Source: Flemingiibacterium sp045578725 (GTDB lineage Bacteria > Bacillota > Clostridia > Oscillospirales > CAG-272). Taken from it: 64,000 nucleotides of DNA. The stretch's first letter is position 1. Each line of letters begins with the position of its first letter. Positions 40,441-49,685 of this stretch are shown here, in pieces. The translations under genes were made by a program, and so were the position numbers. A model generated the notes under the pieces. That model was not told the origin of the DNA. It worked only from the letters and a program-made list of their open reading frames with translations, and did no database searches. Where the stretch lies: the NCBI GenBank assembly GCA_045578725.1, contig JAZNKS010000005.1:5969-69968 (forward strand). The letters run 5' to 3'.

Positions 40441-41931
40441 TTATTCCTCCGCCTCAAAAATCTCCAGCAGAGCATCCAGCTTTGTCTGCATCGCGCTTTC
40501 CCAGCCGCCCCACATGGATGCCAGGGCATCCGATTGCGCATGGAGCAGCTCCCGATGGAAGAAGCCGAGATTGTTCAGCATATCCGCATACACCACGCCC
40601 ACATCGGTGAAGGCGCTCGCGCGGATCCGATCGATCATCTGTGAGCCGATATCTGCTTCCTCACGCATATATTTGCCTTTGAGCACCGCATCGTAATAGG
40701 TCGGCGTTGTCAGGCGATAGCCCTGATAGGCCAGCTCCTCCAGCACAGCCGAGGCCGCATCGAATTTCGCGCCCACGGTTACGGGAATGGATGCCACCGC
40801 GACATCATTGTGAATCAGCGCGCGGTAATCCTCCATGTCCGTATCGCACTTCGGATAGGGAATGATGCCGTAATCGCTTTCCATGTTGCGCAGATAATCG
40901 GAGGTATAGAAATAACCGAACAGGAACAGCGTTTCATCCGCCGCAAACTTTCCGGCAATCGTGGTGTTGAAGGTTGTCCATGTCGATGGGTTGACTACGC
41001 AGGAGGCGGGATTTTCCCAGAAAATATCGCAAACCTTCTCCATTGCTTTGGTAGTACGCTCGGTGACCGGATTGATGACCAGCGTTCCGTCGCGTTCTCT
41101 TACAATGTACTGACCGCCGCCGTTCATATAAAGGCTGTCGGTGGGAGCCTGGGTCATCAGCGTATAGCCGAGCTTATCGGTCTCATCGACCTTGTTGTCG
41201 CCGCTGACATCCACCCAGACATCCCGCGTCATCTCCAGCACCCGATCCAGCGTCCATTCCCCGTCCAGCACGGTCTGATACATCGCCATAGGATCGCCCC
41301 AGAAGCTCTCATATACCGCTTTGTTGAAATAGCAGCAGGTCATCCAGCGCAGATAGGACAGCGTCATATCGCCGGCCGCATAGATGACTTTATCGCCGGA
41401 CAGATTCAGATTCTCCATATACGCGCCGGACCACCAGGGCCGGGAAAAATCAAGATACTTTGATTCCGAGAGATCGCGGTAAGCACCGTCGCCGATCAGC
41501 CGCGTGGTTCCGTACTGACGTGCGATCACAATGTCAATATCCTCATCGCCTGCCTGCACCGATGTGCGGACACGGGTGAGGAATTCATCGACCTTGAAGT
41601 CCCTGTTTTCAAAGGCAAGCGTTACGTTAAGATTCTCTTCCGTGGTACGGTTCTGGCGGTAGATGGCATCGTTCAGAACATCGCCGGATGCGGATTCAAT
41701 ATCATAAAGCCACATTTCCGAGGTGCTGACCCAGCTGAGGATATTCACGGTTTCACTGCCGAAATCGGTACCTTCGGGCGTGGCGCGGAGCGGCTCGGTT
41801 TCGACTGTGCCGGCGGTATCCTCCGTATCCGACACGGCCGGTCCGTCTGTATCGGCGGGCGGCTCACCCGCACAGGATGGAAACAGGCTCAGAAGCATAA
41901 GCCATGCGATGCCGCGAACTGCTTTTTTCAT
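40441..41931 (-). CDS. extracellular solute-binding lipoprotein, copy 4 (divergent)
   Basis: A 496-residue secreted lipoprotein with signal peptide MKKAVRGIAWLMLLSLF and lipobox PSC, then an acidic Thr-rich linker. The layout follows the other three lipoproteins (VLNDAIYRQNRTTEENL near the N-terminus; IVPYPK-like IIPYPKCDTD in the middle), but the C-terminal KGLRNEES motif is replaced by KGKYMREEAD. It overlaps the Gfo/Idh/MocA gene by 4 nt at the end of a three-gene operon with a glycosidase-like gene, so it probably binds the oligosaccharide that operon handles. Confidence 0.8.
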   Translation of the reverse strand: MKKAVRGIAWLMLLSLFPSCAGEPPADTDGPAVSDTEDTAGTVETEPLRATPEGTDFGSETVNILSWVSTSEMWLYDIESASGDVLNDAIYRQNRTTEENLNVTLAFENRDFKVDEFLTRVRTSVQAGDEDIDIVIARQYGTTRLIGDGAYRDLSESKYLDFSRPWWSGAYMENLNLSGDKVIYAAGDMTLSYLRWMTCCYFNKAVYESFWGDPMAMYQTVLDGEWTLDRVLEMTRDVWVDVSGDNKVDETDKLGYTLMTQAPTDSLYMNGGGQYIVRERDGTLVINPVTERTTKAMEKVCDIFWENPASCVVNPSTWTTFNTTIAGKFAADETLFLFGYFYTSDYLRNMESDYGIIPYPKCDTDMEDYRALIHNDVAVASIPVTVGAKFDAASAVLEELAYQGYRLTTPTYYDAVLKGKYMREEADIGSQMIDRIRASAFTDVGVVYADMLNNLGFFHRELLHAQSDALASMWGGWESAMQTKLDALLEIFEAEE

Positions 41932-43205
41932 ACCATTCTCCTCCTGACGCTTTGTACATATTCATCCACATCGACAACGCGGCCGCTCAGACGGGCCTCC
42001 TCGGCCGCAAAGGCGATCATGTGATTCTCGACCGAGATACCGATCTCGGTGAAGTCGGGGGACTGCTTTCCCAGCGCGATGTAATCGTACAGCGCCCGGA
42101 TCAGGCCCGTATCCCCGCCGCCGTGACCGCTTGAAATATTGTTGCCGAAGGAAGCGACATCGATCGGCTGTGTCTTCTTATCGGCGAAGGTGTAAAGGGT
42201 CAGATCCTCGCGGGAGGAGCGGACCAGCTCGCCCTTTGTTCCCATCACGCGGATGAAGCGGCCGCCCTGATTGAAGGCGCACATATTGAAATCGGCCAGC
42301 GTGCCGTCCTCGAATTCCAGATTGACAATCTGACGGTCCACCACATCGTTGTCGCATTTGTAGACGCACCGTCCCCAGATTGTCGTGCGAAGCGCCTGAT
42401 CGGTCTGCTCTGCGGTGGCGTTGACCGCGCCGGCCGCCACGTCCCGGTAAAGCTGATTGGGATTGTCGCGGTAGATTTTCAGGGCGCTGTAGGGGCAGTC
42501 GGGCTCCTGCGCACAGCCGTCGATGCAGTATTCAGGCGCATCGGCCGGCGCATTTTCGGCTTTGAAGTGTGCGAGCGAGCCGAACGAGCTGACCCGCCGG
42601 CATTTTTGGCCGACCAGCCATTGGAGCAGGTCCAGATCGTGACAGCTCTTCTGCAGGAGCATACAGGAGCTTCGCTCCGAATTGCCCCAGTTGCCACGGA
42701 CAAAGGCGTGCGCCTGATGAATCGCGCCGACGCATTCGCTGTGCTGGATGGACATCACCTTTCCGATGGCACCGCTGTCGATGACCCGCTTGACGGCGCC
42801 GAAGAAATCGTTGTAGCGCAGGACATGGCAGACCAGAATCCGCGTGCCGTATTTTTTCGCCTCATCCGCAATCCGCAGACATTCCTCGGGCGTCGGCGCA
42901 ACCGGCTTTTCCAACAGGATATCGTAGCCCTTCCGGATGGCGGCCATCACCGGCTCAAAATGAAGCCGGTCCATCGTCGTGATCACGGCGATATCCGCCA
43001 TCTTCGGCCGCTCCAGCAGAGGTTTCCAGTCCGAATAGCAGTTTCCCTCCGGGATGCGGTGCTTGTTTTTCATATATTCGCGGCGGCTTTCCAGCCGTTC
43101 GGCGACGGCGATCACCTCAAACCGGTCCGGCTGATCCGCCATGACATTGGTGTAGGCCATGCCGCGCAGACCGGAACCGACCGCAATCACTTTGAGCTTT
43201 TTCAT
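41928..43205 (-). CDS. Gfo/Idh/MocA family oxidoreductase
   Basis: A 425-residue NAD(P)-dependent dehydrogenase. The N-terminal Rossmann motif VIAVGSGLRGMAYTN (about 5-19) has the GxGxxG pattern; LLEKPVAP (EKP, about 96-103) and LLQKSCHDLDLLQWL (catalytic His-Asp) are standard. A Cys-rich insertion (CIDGCAQEPDCPYSA) lies in the C-terminal part. It is the middle gene between the glycosidase-like gene and the lipoprotein, with 4-nt overlaps on both sides. It likely oxidises a sugar released by the glycosidase. Confidence 0.85.
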   Translation of the reverse strand: MKKLKVIAVGSGLRGMAYTNVMADQPDRFEVIAVAERLESRREYMKNKHRIPEGNCYSDWKPLLERPKMADIAVITTMDRLHFEPVMAAIRKGYDILLEKPVAPTPEECLRIADEAKKYGTRILVCHVLRYNDFFGAVKRVIDSGAIGKVMSIQHSECVGAIHQAHAFVRGNWGNSERSSCMLLQKSCHDLDLLQWLVGQKCRRVSSFGSLAHFKAENAPADAPEYCIDGCAQEPDCPYSALKIYRDNPNQLYRDVAAGAVNATAEQTDQALRTTIWGRCVYKCDNDVVDRQIVNLEFEDGTLADFNMCAFNQGGRFIRVMGTKGELVRSSREDLTLYTFADKKTQPIDVASFGNNISSGHGGGDTGLIRALYDYIALGKQSPDFTEIGISVENHMIAFAAEEARLSGRVVDVDEYVQSVRRRMV

Positions 43206-45127
43206 CTTTCTTCCTCCTCAATTTCAAGAATGGCGTGGATATCCAACCGATCGATCTTCACCGTCAGCCATCCGCTGTCCCAGTTAAATTCCAGCTCCCG
43301 GCCGTCCGGCTGAAGCAGGACCCGCGCCGGCCGTTTCTTCTGCTTCAGCTTCACGCATATCCGATACAGCGGCGTGATTTCATCGTACACCACCATATCC
43401 GTGGTGTGCGCATAGCCGGACACATTGACAAGATTCGGATACAGCCGTCCGTCCTTCACCTGAAGGGTCAGATCGGCCAGGTGCGTGCCGATAATCCGTG
43501 CCGACGGCTCTCCGAGCAGGGACAGGACAAGCGATGCGATATAATCCCGGACATAACAGCTCCGGACTTTATTGTAAGCCGAGAAAAGATTGGCACCGAC
43601 GGCAAGAATCCGTCCCGCCCCCAGACGGCTTTCGGCGGCAAGGACAAAGCGCCCTCCCTGCTCCTCCTTGTCGGAGGCCTCCGTTTTGGGATCCCCGCCA
43701 AGAAGCGGCCGCCATGCGCACGAGCTGCAGGCCACCGCATCCCCGAGCGGGATATAGACATTTCCCTTCCCCGCCTCGCCCGGCCGGATGCCGGTAAGGT
43801 CGGCAAAAGCTTCAACGGCGGACGGGCCGACAAGCAGCAGATTTCCGCCCTTCATTGTATAATCCCGGAAGAGTTCCCGATCCGCATCGGAGCAGCTCCC
43901 CCATTCGGGAATCACAATCAGACGGTACCGCTCCCGGTTTTCGGCCAGCTGATGCCCGGCGGCGATATCGGCCGCAAAGCCTCCCTCCAGAATGCACTTG
44001 AGGGCGCCGTCCAGATTCTCCACATCCGCGCGCTTTGGCGTATAGGGCTGGATCATCGCCGAAAACAGCGCCTGCTTCGAGAGATAAATCGCGATTTCGG
44101 CGGCCGAGCGGGAATTCTGACAGTATTTCTGCCTTGCCCGGCAGAAGCGGATCGCCTCGCCGAAGGGCTTGATGAAGGCACTTTTCAGCGAATAATCCCG
44201 GTTCTGCGTATAATAGAATTCAATGCCGCCGCCCAGCGCCAGCGTAACGGCTGCCTCCTGACAGAGCATGGCTGCCGGCTTTGCGGTATCGTTGAAGCCC
44301 CACGCCATGAGATCCCACGGCTTGTTCTGAAGCGCCAGACAGCGGGCGTGCGAGCGGGCCTCGACCACGCTCTTGAAGCACGGATAATCGCCGGACAGAA
44401 AATCCACGCCGATATCGACCGGCTCCGGCGCGTACATACTGTACATCCAGTTGGAGCAAATCTGAAAATCGGGATACCCGGCGTGCACGGCATCCACATA
44501 GCCACGAAGAAAGGCCTTGTATTTGGTGCGGAAGAAATCGATCCACTCCGCAAAATGCGGGTCGCCCTTTTTCTGCGGGATTTCGGTGATTCCCGTTTCG
44601 GCCGTGAATTCGGCGAAGGCCTCCTCGCGGTAATCCTGATAGGCGGCCCAGCAGTCGCCGTCCACCCACACGCCGTCAAGGCCCATCGCGGCCAGCTCCT
44701 TCAGCTGGGGAATCACCCGCTCTTCCAGATACGGGCTGTACAGGCTGACCAGCTTTCCCTCCAGATCCCGGCGGGGGTCCTCATCGGACAGGCGGATGCT
44801 TCCGCCGTGGCCGGCGGCGTAATCGTTCTCCCACAGCGTGGAATAATGGGCGTACAGCGCCACCTTGTGCCGTTTTGTCACCCGCCGCCAGACGGCAACG
44901 GAATCCTCGCCGCGAAAGATCGGCTCCGGGCCGTATTCCGTATGGAAGCAGGTGATGCCCGGATGTCCCTTGGCACCGCATTGGATGTAATCCGGCTGCA
45001 GCTCCTCCAGCATCCGATCCAGCTTTTCCTCCATTTCGGCGCCGGCCTGTTCCTGCCCGGGCCGCTGATGCACATCAAAATGGATGCCGACATAGCTCTC
45101 GGACCGTCTCAAAATCCGCTCGTTCAT
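43202..45127 (-). CDS. glycoside hydrolase-like protein (alpha-amylase/fucosidase-type barrel)
   Basis: A 641-residue protein with an N-terminal TIM barrel and a C-terminal beta domain. Barrel features include GIHFDVHQRPGQ, CFHTEYGPEPIF, ALYAHYSTLWEN and GLDGVWVDGDCWAAYQDY (Asp as likely nucleophile), as in the GHL6-like hypothetical glycosidases related to alpha-L-fucosidases. A flavodoxin-like segment follows (IVIPEWGSCSDADRELF), typical of beta-galactosidase-trimerisation domains. There is no signal peptide, so it acts in the cytosol on imported sugars. The start at 45127 uses the SD GGAGGG. The exact linkage is unknown. Confidence 0.7.
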   Translation of the reverse strand: MNERILRRSESYVGIHFDVHQRPGQEQAGAEMEEKLDRMLEELQPDYIQCGAKGHPGITCFHTEYGPEPIFRGEDSVAVWRRVTKRHKVALYAHYSTLWENDYAAGHGGSIRLSDEDPRRDLEGKLVSLYSPYLEERVIPQLKELAAMGLDGVWVDGDCWAAYQDYREEAFAEFTAETGITEIPQKKGDPHFAEWIDFFRTKYKAFLRGYVDAVHAGYPDFQICSNWMYSMYAPEPVDIGVDFLSGDYPCFKSVVEARSHARCLALQNKPWDLMAWGFNDTAKPAAMLCQEAAVTLALGGGIEFYYTQNRDYSLKSAFIKPFGEAIRFCRARQKYCQNSRSAAEIAIYLSKQALFSAMIQPYTPKRADVENLDGALKCILEGGFAADIAAGHQLAENRERYRLIVIPEWGSCSDADRELFRDYTMKGGNLLLVGPSAVEAFADLTGIRPGEAGKGNVYIPLGDAVACSSCAWRPLLGGDPKTEASDKEEQGGRFVLAAESRLGAGRILAVGANLFSAYNKVRSCYVRDYIASLVLSLLGEPSARIIGTHLADLTLQVKDGRLYPNLVNVSGYAHTTDMVVYDEITPLYRICVKLKQKKRPARVLLQPDGRELEFNWDSGWLTVKIDRLDIHAILEIEEEER

Positions 45128-45171
45128 CGAGATCCCTCCTTCTTTTCGGGCCATAGCCCGATTCTGTTTTC

Positions 45172-45200
45172 ATTATACCGGTTCCGGCCGCCGAAATCCA
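45172..45200 (-). promoter_or_regulatory. possible promoter for glycosidase-Gfo-lipoprotein operon
   Basis: On the - strand: TGGATT (45200-45195), 17-nt spacer, TATAAT (45177-45172). The -10 is perfect and the -35 is poor, which fits a promoter that needs an activator such as the divergent AraC protein. Confidence 0.6.
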
Positions 45201-45267
45201 TAGATAAAACGCAGGATATCATGGACAAATCGCATGGATTGAAATTCCGGCAATTTTGGCAGGTGCC

Positions 45268-45296
45268 TTGATTTTTGCGCGCAGATGGTGTATAAT
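45268..45296 (+). promoter_or_regulatory. sigma-A type promoter for AraC gene
   Basis: TTGATT (45268-45273), 17-nt spacer, TATAAT (45291-45296), about 36 nt before the ATG. Confidence 0.75.
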
Positions 45297-45331
45297 GATG
45301 ACAGATACACAAAAATCGACGGAGGCAATAC

Positions 45332-46198
45332 ATGGAAAATACGCCGAAACGCCATTCGCTCTATCACGGTCCGCTGGACGGGAATGACAACATCGAAAGT
45401 CAGGCTCACCCGCTGATTGTCAACTGCGCGGGAATTGTGGAAAACGCATCCGGCCTTCGCCCATCCCGCCCCTGCGGCCGGGACGATTACTACATTCTGC
45501 TGATGGTTCGCGGAGAGCTGCGGGTGGAGCTTCCGGGCGGGATCCGCTTCCTTCGTCCGGGGGATCTGATCTGCTATCATCCGCGCACGCCCTACCGCTA
45601 CACATCGGAGGGGATGATCCAGTATTACTGGATCCACTTCACCGGAAGCGATGCCCCCGATCTTGTCCGGGAATGCGGACTGACCAACCATAAGATTCTG
45701 CACACCGATCATCCGGACCGGCTGATTGCCGGATTTGAGCGGATCTTCCGGGATTTCGTCACACAGGATCCTCTGCTTTTGCGGTTCAGCGCCATGCATC
45801 TGACACAGCTCTGTCTGGATCTTGCACGGCTGTCGGGCACGGCCGGACCGCCCGAAGACTGCGATGACCGGATCGACCGGGTGATCGCACGGATCCATCG
45901 GTGCTACCATCAGGAGCTGTCCATCGCTTCGCTGGCCGGGGATGAATTCCTGTCCGAGGGCCGTCTGCGCGAGCTGTTCCATCGCCGCACGGGAATGTCG
46001 CCGCACGCCTATCTGACCGCGCTCCGGATCCAGACGGCCCGCCAGCTGCTGGAAACAACCGATATCACCGCCTCCGAGGCCGGTGCGGCCGTCGGCTACA
46101 CCGATCCGCTCTATTTTTCGCGGATCTTCAAAAAAACGGTCGGCATCCCGCCCAGCCGCTACCGCTCTCTGGTGCGAACAAAAACAGACACGGATTGA
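45332..46198 (+). CDS. AraC family transcriptional regulator
   Basis: A 288-residue regulator with a cupin-type sensor (YYILLMVRGELRVELPGG, about 53-70; GDLICYHPRTPYRY) and an AraC DNA-binding domain (about 185-285), ending AVGYTDPLYFSRIFKKTVGIPPSRY. It is divergent from the glycosidase-Gfo-lipoprotein operon and is likely its activator. The SD CGGAGG precedes the ATG. The terminator hairpin overlaps its last codons. Confidence 0.88.
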   Translation: MENTPKRHSLYHGPLDGNDNIESQAHPLIVNCAGIVENASGLRPSRPCGRDDYYILLMVRGELRVELPGGIRFLRPGDLICYHPRTPYRYTSEGMIQYYWIHFTGSDAPDLVRECGLTNHKILHTDHPDRLIAGFERIFRDFVTQDPLLLRFSAMHLTQLCLDLARLSGTAGPPEDCDDRIDRVIARIHRCYHQELSIASLAGDEFLSEGRLRELFHRRTGMSPHAYLTALRIQTARQLLETTDITASEAGAAVGYTDPLYFSRIFKKTVGIPPSRYRSLVRTKTDTD

Positions 46199-46215
46199 AC
46201 CGTGTCTGTTTTTTG
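46184..46215 (+). terminator. terminator overlapping the AraC stop codon
   Basis: ACAGACACGG (46184-46193) pairs with CCGTGTCTGT (46200-46209), followed by a T6 run. The stop codon (46196-46198) lies in the loop. Confidence 0.85.
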
Positions 46216-46228
46216 GTTGGATTCCCGC

Positions 46229-46915
46229 TTACATCGGGATCGAATTGTTGTATTCAAACGGAAGCTCGCCATCGCAGAGGATGTGCGACATATCCGAGTG
46301 GCAGAGGACATCGGGGCAGGTATAGCCGGACGGGTAATTCTTGAACCGAATCGCCATAACGCCGCTGTGAGTGATCGAATGAGTCGCCCAGAAATGCATG
46401 GGCGATACGCCGAGCAGATGGGAGAGCCAGGTAAGACCAAAGCCTTCATGGCAGAAAACGGCGATCCGCTCCTCATTTGCCCGCTCGATGCGGTAGAGAT
46501 GCCCCTCGCGCACATAGCCGTGGCGGGCCAGGAATTCATCCGATGCCGCGCGGATTCTGGCAAGGCCGCGGCGGATGGATTCATCCTCGGGATCCTTATC
46601 GTAATCCTCCGGCTTCACGGTGCCGGGATCGCGGCGGAAATACCATTTGGCGCGGCCGGTTTCGGGATTCACGGGGGCAAGATCCTTCCAGGCCAGACTC
46701 TCGCTCGTCCATTCCTCGATTGCAACCGGCAGGCCGAGGGCCTCGGCGGTCGGTGCGGCCGTCTGCTGGGCGCGGATCATGGGCGAAGCGTAGATCCGGT
46801 CAAGTCCGTGCACCGAGAAGCGCCTGACAAGCGCTCTTGCCTGCGCGTGACCCTTTTCGGTGAGCGAATCGGGATTGTAGATGGGATCGCCGTGGCGGAT
46901 GATGAATAAAAGCAT
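46229..46915 (-). CDS. histidine phosphatase family protein
   Basis: A 228-residue phosphoglycerate-mutase-like phosphatase. The catalytic RHG is in FIIRHGDPIYNPDSLTEKG (about 4-22), the Arg/Glu segment is in YASPMIRAQQTA, and the second catalytic His is in IAVFCHEGFGLTWL (about 151-164). It should dephosphorylate a small phospho-compound in the cytosol. A broken tandem copy lies directly upstream (46931-47382), and both probably share the promoter at 47414. Confidence 0.88.
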   Translation of the reverse strand: MLLFIIRHGDPIYNPDSLTEKGHAQARALVRRFSVHGLDRIYASPMIRAQQTAAPTAEALGLPVAIEEWTSESLAWKDLAPVNPETGRAKWYFRRDPGTVKPEDYDKDPEDESIRRGLARIRAASDEFLARHGYVREGHLYRIERANEERIAVFCHEGFGLTWLSHLLGVSPMHFWATHSITHSGVMAIRFKNYPSGYTCPDVLCHSDMSHILCDGELPFEYNNSIPM

Positions 46916-46930
46916 GAAAGTAACCTCGCT

Positions 46931-47382
46931 TTACATGAGAATTTCGTTGTTGTAATCGTAGGGAAGCGTGCCGTCAAGGAGAATATGCGAGATATCGGAA
47001 TGAACGAGCATGGACGGGCGGGTATAGCCGGACGGATAATTTCGGAAATGGATGGCCGTCACGCCGGTCGGTGTGATCTCATGGGTCAGGCCGAACTGGG
47101 TAAGCGGAACGCCGAGCAGATGGGAGAGCCAGGCCGTCCCGAATCCCCCGTGGCAGAAGACAGCGATCCGGTCGTCCATTCTTCAATCTGCACCGGCAGA
47201 CCGAGAGCTTCGGCGGTCGGTGCGGCGGTCATCTGTGCCCGGATCATGGGCGAGGAATAGATAGAGTCAAGTCCGTGCACCGAGAAGCGCTTGACAAGCG
47301 CTCTTGCCTGCGCGTGCCCCTTTTCGGTGAGGGAATCGGGATTGTAGATGGGATCGCCGTGGCGGACGATAAAGAGAAGCAT
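46931..47382 (-). pseudogene. broken tandem copy of histidine phosphatase
   Basis: A second copy of the neighbouring phosphatase, damaged. The N-terminal part (FIVRHGDPIYNPDSLTEKG to VQIEEW) reads in one frame, and the C-terminal part (DDRIAVFCHGGFGTAWL to YNNEILM) reads in another. Compared with the intact 687-nt gene it is 235 nt shorter. The missing part corresponds to about residues 70-149, and the 235-nt loss is not a multiple of 3, so the frame is lost at about 47182. The junction has short matching sequence (GACGA/GAGGAGCGG in the intact copy), which suggests a deletion between short repeats. Confidence 0.8.
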
Positions 47383-47413
47383 AACCGTCATTCTTTCGTG
47401 GAATCATACCGAT

Positions 47414-47442
47414 ATTATACCGCAAAAAGGAGCGGCTGTCAA
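47414..47442 (-). promoter_or_regulatory. consensus promoter overlapping a terminator hairpin
   Basis: On the - strand: TTGACA (47442-47437), 17-nt spacer, TATAAT (47419-47414), the best consensus match in the window. The -35 lies in the loop and stem of the terminator at 47424-47461 of the upstream glycyl radical enzyme operon. It drives the broken phosphatase copy and probably the intact one. Confidence 0.82.
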
Positions 47443-47461
47443 GTACAGCCGCTCTTTTTTC
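47424..47461. terminator. terminator of glycyl radical enzyme operon
   Basis: GAGCGGCTGT-CAAGT-ACAGCCGCTC (47430-47454), flanked by AAAAAG and CTTTTTTCTC. For the - strand operon the RNA would end in CUUUUUG. Confidence 0.85.
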
Positions 47462-47465
47462 TCCC

Positions 47466-49685
47466 CTACATTCCCTCAAGGAACCGATCGACCACCAGCT
47501 GACGGAAGGCGGGGGTCAGCGAGGCAAAATAGGCGGTAAAGCCGGTCACGCGGACCACCAGATCCGGATGGGAGGCGGGATTCTCGTGCGCCTCCAACAG
47601 GGTCCTGCGGTTCAGGATGTTGATGTTGATCAGCGTGCCGCCCTGATCAAAGTGCTCCCGGATCAGCGTGCAGACCGCATCGATGCCTCCCTCCTCTGCC
47701 GCCAGCTTCGGATCGAATTCCAGCTGAAGGGGGGCGGGATTGCCGTATCCCGGCTGAACCGATGCAATGCCGTTTGCCTGCGAAGTGACGGCTCCGTCCC
47801 GCCGGAAGCCGGGGTTCGGATTGGCGCCGTGAGAGATCGGTTCCCCGGCCCTCCGCCCATTGGGTGTAGCCCCGACAGCCGCTCCGTATTCGATGGAGCG
47901 TGCCCATGAGAACCAGCCGGGCAAAAGCATCCGCCCCCTCGGCATTCTCACGCCGCGGACGATCCGGTTGAAGCTTTCGGTCATGCGGATCGCCCAGGAA
48001 TCGGATACCGTGCCGCCTCCGCAGTAACGGGGTGCGGATTGCATCATCAGCCGGATCCGCTCATCGGCAAAATTATCGTCCAGCGCCGCGAAGAGCCGCT
48101 CCCAGGAAAGCACACCTTCCTTCTCGATCCGGCATTCGATCGCGCCGAGGGAATCGGCCACAACCGCCAGCCCCGCGCCGTCGCATCCGACGGTGTAAAG
48201 CTCGGCGCACCGGGAGGCATCCTCGCCCCGCTCGATGGCATGATGGAACATCAGATTCATAACCAGCTCCGGTGTGACCTCGGCGATATGGTCAAGATGC
48301 AGATTCACACCGGCGGCAACGACCTCGACTGCGCGCGTCAGATGTTCCTCCCACAGCTCGTACAGCCGGGCAAGGCTCGGTTCGGCTTCTTTTCGCAGAT
48401 CCTTCAGCGCTTCCTCCAGCACCTTGGCGACATTGATTTTGACGGTATCGTTCATCGGAAATTCCCGGCCGGGAACACACATCCAGTTGCATCCGACGGC
48501 GATCCGCTCCCTTGCCGTGGCTTTATCCACGCCGTTTTTCCTATAGCCGTCCAACAGAGCCTGATCGCCGCAGAAGCGGGGCCAGCCGTTCTGATTTTTG
48601 AAGAGAAGCTCCACAGCAAAGCGAAGGAAACCGGGATCGCAGGCCTTGTGCACCCGCACGGTCAGATTGCAGGCAATATTGATCCGATCCGCCGCCTCCA
48701 GAATCCGGTAGGAGAGAGGATTTGTCAGATCCTTCTCATCGGCATCCACGCCGGAGAGCTGGTAATAATGGGGATCGATCAGCAGAAGATTGGCGATTAA
48801 GAAGCGGGCGGTTTCCTCATCCAGAATCCCCGCCGCCATGTCGGCTTCATAATAGGGGCGAAGGATCGTATCCATCTGGAAGCCGGCGCCGTCACGGGTA
48901 TAAATCCGCGCAAAGCAGTTGAAGAAGGCCACCCATTGGCAGGCCTCATGGAAGGTTTTCGGCGGGCCGAGCCGGATGCCCTCGCAGACCGTCTTCATTT
49001 TGGCAAGGCTTTCCCGGATTTCGGGCCGCGCCTCCATTTCAAGAAGCGAGGCGATTCTTTCAATATGCCGGTCGATGAAGCGGATCATCGCCTCCACGCA
49101 TCTTTTTTCGGCATCGTAGAAGGCATCCTTCCCCGGATTCACGGCACGGTATTTTTCAATCTTTTCAAGGAAGCCGCCAAATCCCAGCGCAAGGCCGATC
49201 CGGTAATCGCAGGCAAAATGCGCATCACTGTCGATTCCGGTGGTGATGTTGTATTTCTTCTGAAGCGGCTTTAAGTCCTCATAGGGGAAACGCTTCTCGT
49301 CCCACCGCTTGCTCCATTGGGCGGACACGCCGCTGTTTGCGACGAAATCGCGGAGCTTTTTGTTTTTCTTCATCCAATCGGGCATATAGTGGATGTCGCC
49401 GCGGTAGTTGACGAGGATATCACGCCAGCGGCCGCAGAGCATCTCCATCGGATCCACATAGGCCTCATGAGCATCCAGCACGCGGACGAAATTCTCCGCC
49501 ATACCGTCAAGCCCGTAAAAGCTGCCGTTTTCGCTGTTGTACCACGGCATCACCTCATAGTCCTCGGGAAGCGGCACCGTGCCGAAATCGTCCAGATCCA
49601 TCCGGCCGTTCTGAGCCTGCTTTTCAAAGGTGTGCCGGATTTTGGTTTCCCGCATCGCGCCAAGGCGGTCATCGTACGAAAGCAT
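47466..49685 (-). CDS. glycyl radical enzyme with atypical active-site Cys loop
   Basis: A 739-residue glycyl radical enzyme. The glycyl loop RVTGFTAYF lies 24 residues before the C-terminus (Gly 715). The thiyl Cys loop reads AVGCNWMCVPGREF: there is no Glu two residues after the Cys as in dehydratases and decarboxylases, but a second Cys four residues later. Other segments (GPPKTFHEACQWVAFF, GATPNGRRAGEPISHG) fit the family. The reaction is unknown. It overlaps the activase gene by 17 nt and is the last gene of an operon with four Gfo/Idh/MocA dehydrogenases, so a sugar or polyol derivative is the likely substrate. An SD GGAG lies 11 nt upstream of the ATG. Confidence 0.85.
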   Translation of the reverse strand: MLSYDDRLGAMRETKIRHTFEKQAQNGRMDLDDFGTVPLPEDYEVMPWYNSENGSFYGLDGMAENFVRVLDAHEAYVDPMEMLCGRWRDILVNYRGDIHYMPDWMKKNKKLRDFVANSGVSAQWSKRWDEKRFPYEDLKPLQKKYNITTGIDSDAHFACDYRIGLALGFGGFLEKIEKYRAVNPGKDAFYDAEKRCVEAMIRFIDRHIERIASLLEMEARPEIRESLAKMKTVCEGIRLGPPKTFHEACQWVAFFNCFARIYTRDGAGFQMDTILRPYYEADMAAGILDEETARFLIANLLLIDPHYYQLSGVDADEKDLTNPLSYRILEAADRINIACNLTVRVHKACDPGFLRFAVELLFKNQNGWPRFCGDQALLDGYRKNGVDKATARERIAVGCNWMCVPGREFPMNDTVKINVAKVLEEALKDLRKEAEPSLARLYELWEEHLTRAVEVVAAGVNLHLDHIAEVTPELVMNLMFHHAIERGEDASRCAELYTVGCDGAGLAVVADSLGAIECRIEKEGVLSWERLFAALDDNFADERIRLMMQSAPRYCGGGTVSDSWAIRMTESFNRIVRGVRMPRGRMLLPGWFSWARSIEYGAAVGATPNGRRAGEPISHGANPNPGFRRDGAVTSQANGIASVQPGYGNPAPLQLEFDPKLAAEEGGIDAVCTLIREHFDQGGTLININILNRRTLLEAHENPASHPDLVVRVTGFTAYFASLTPAFRQLVVDRFLEGM

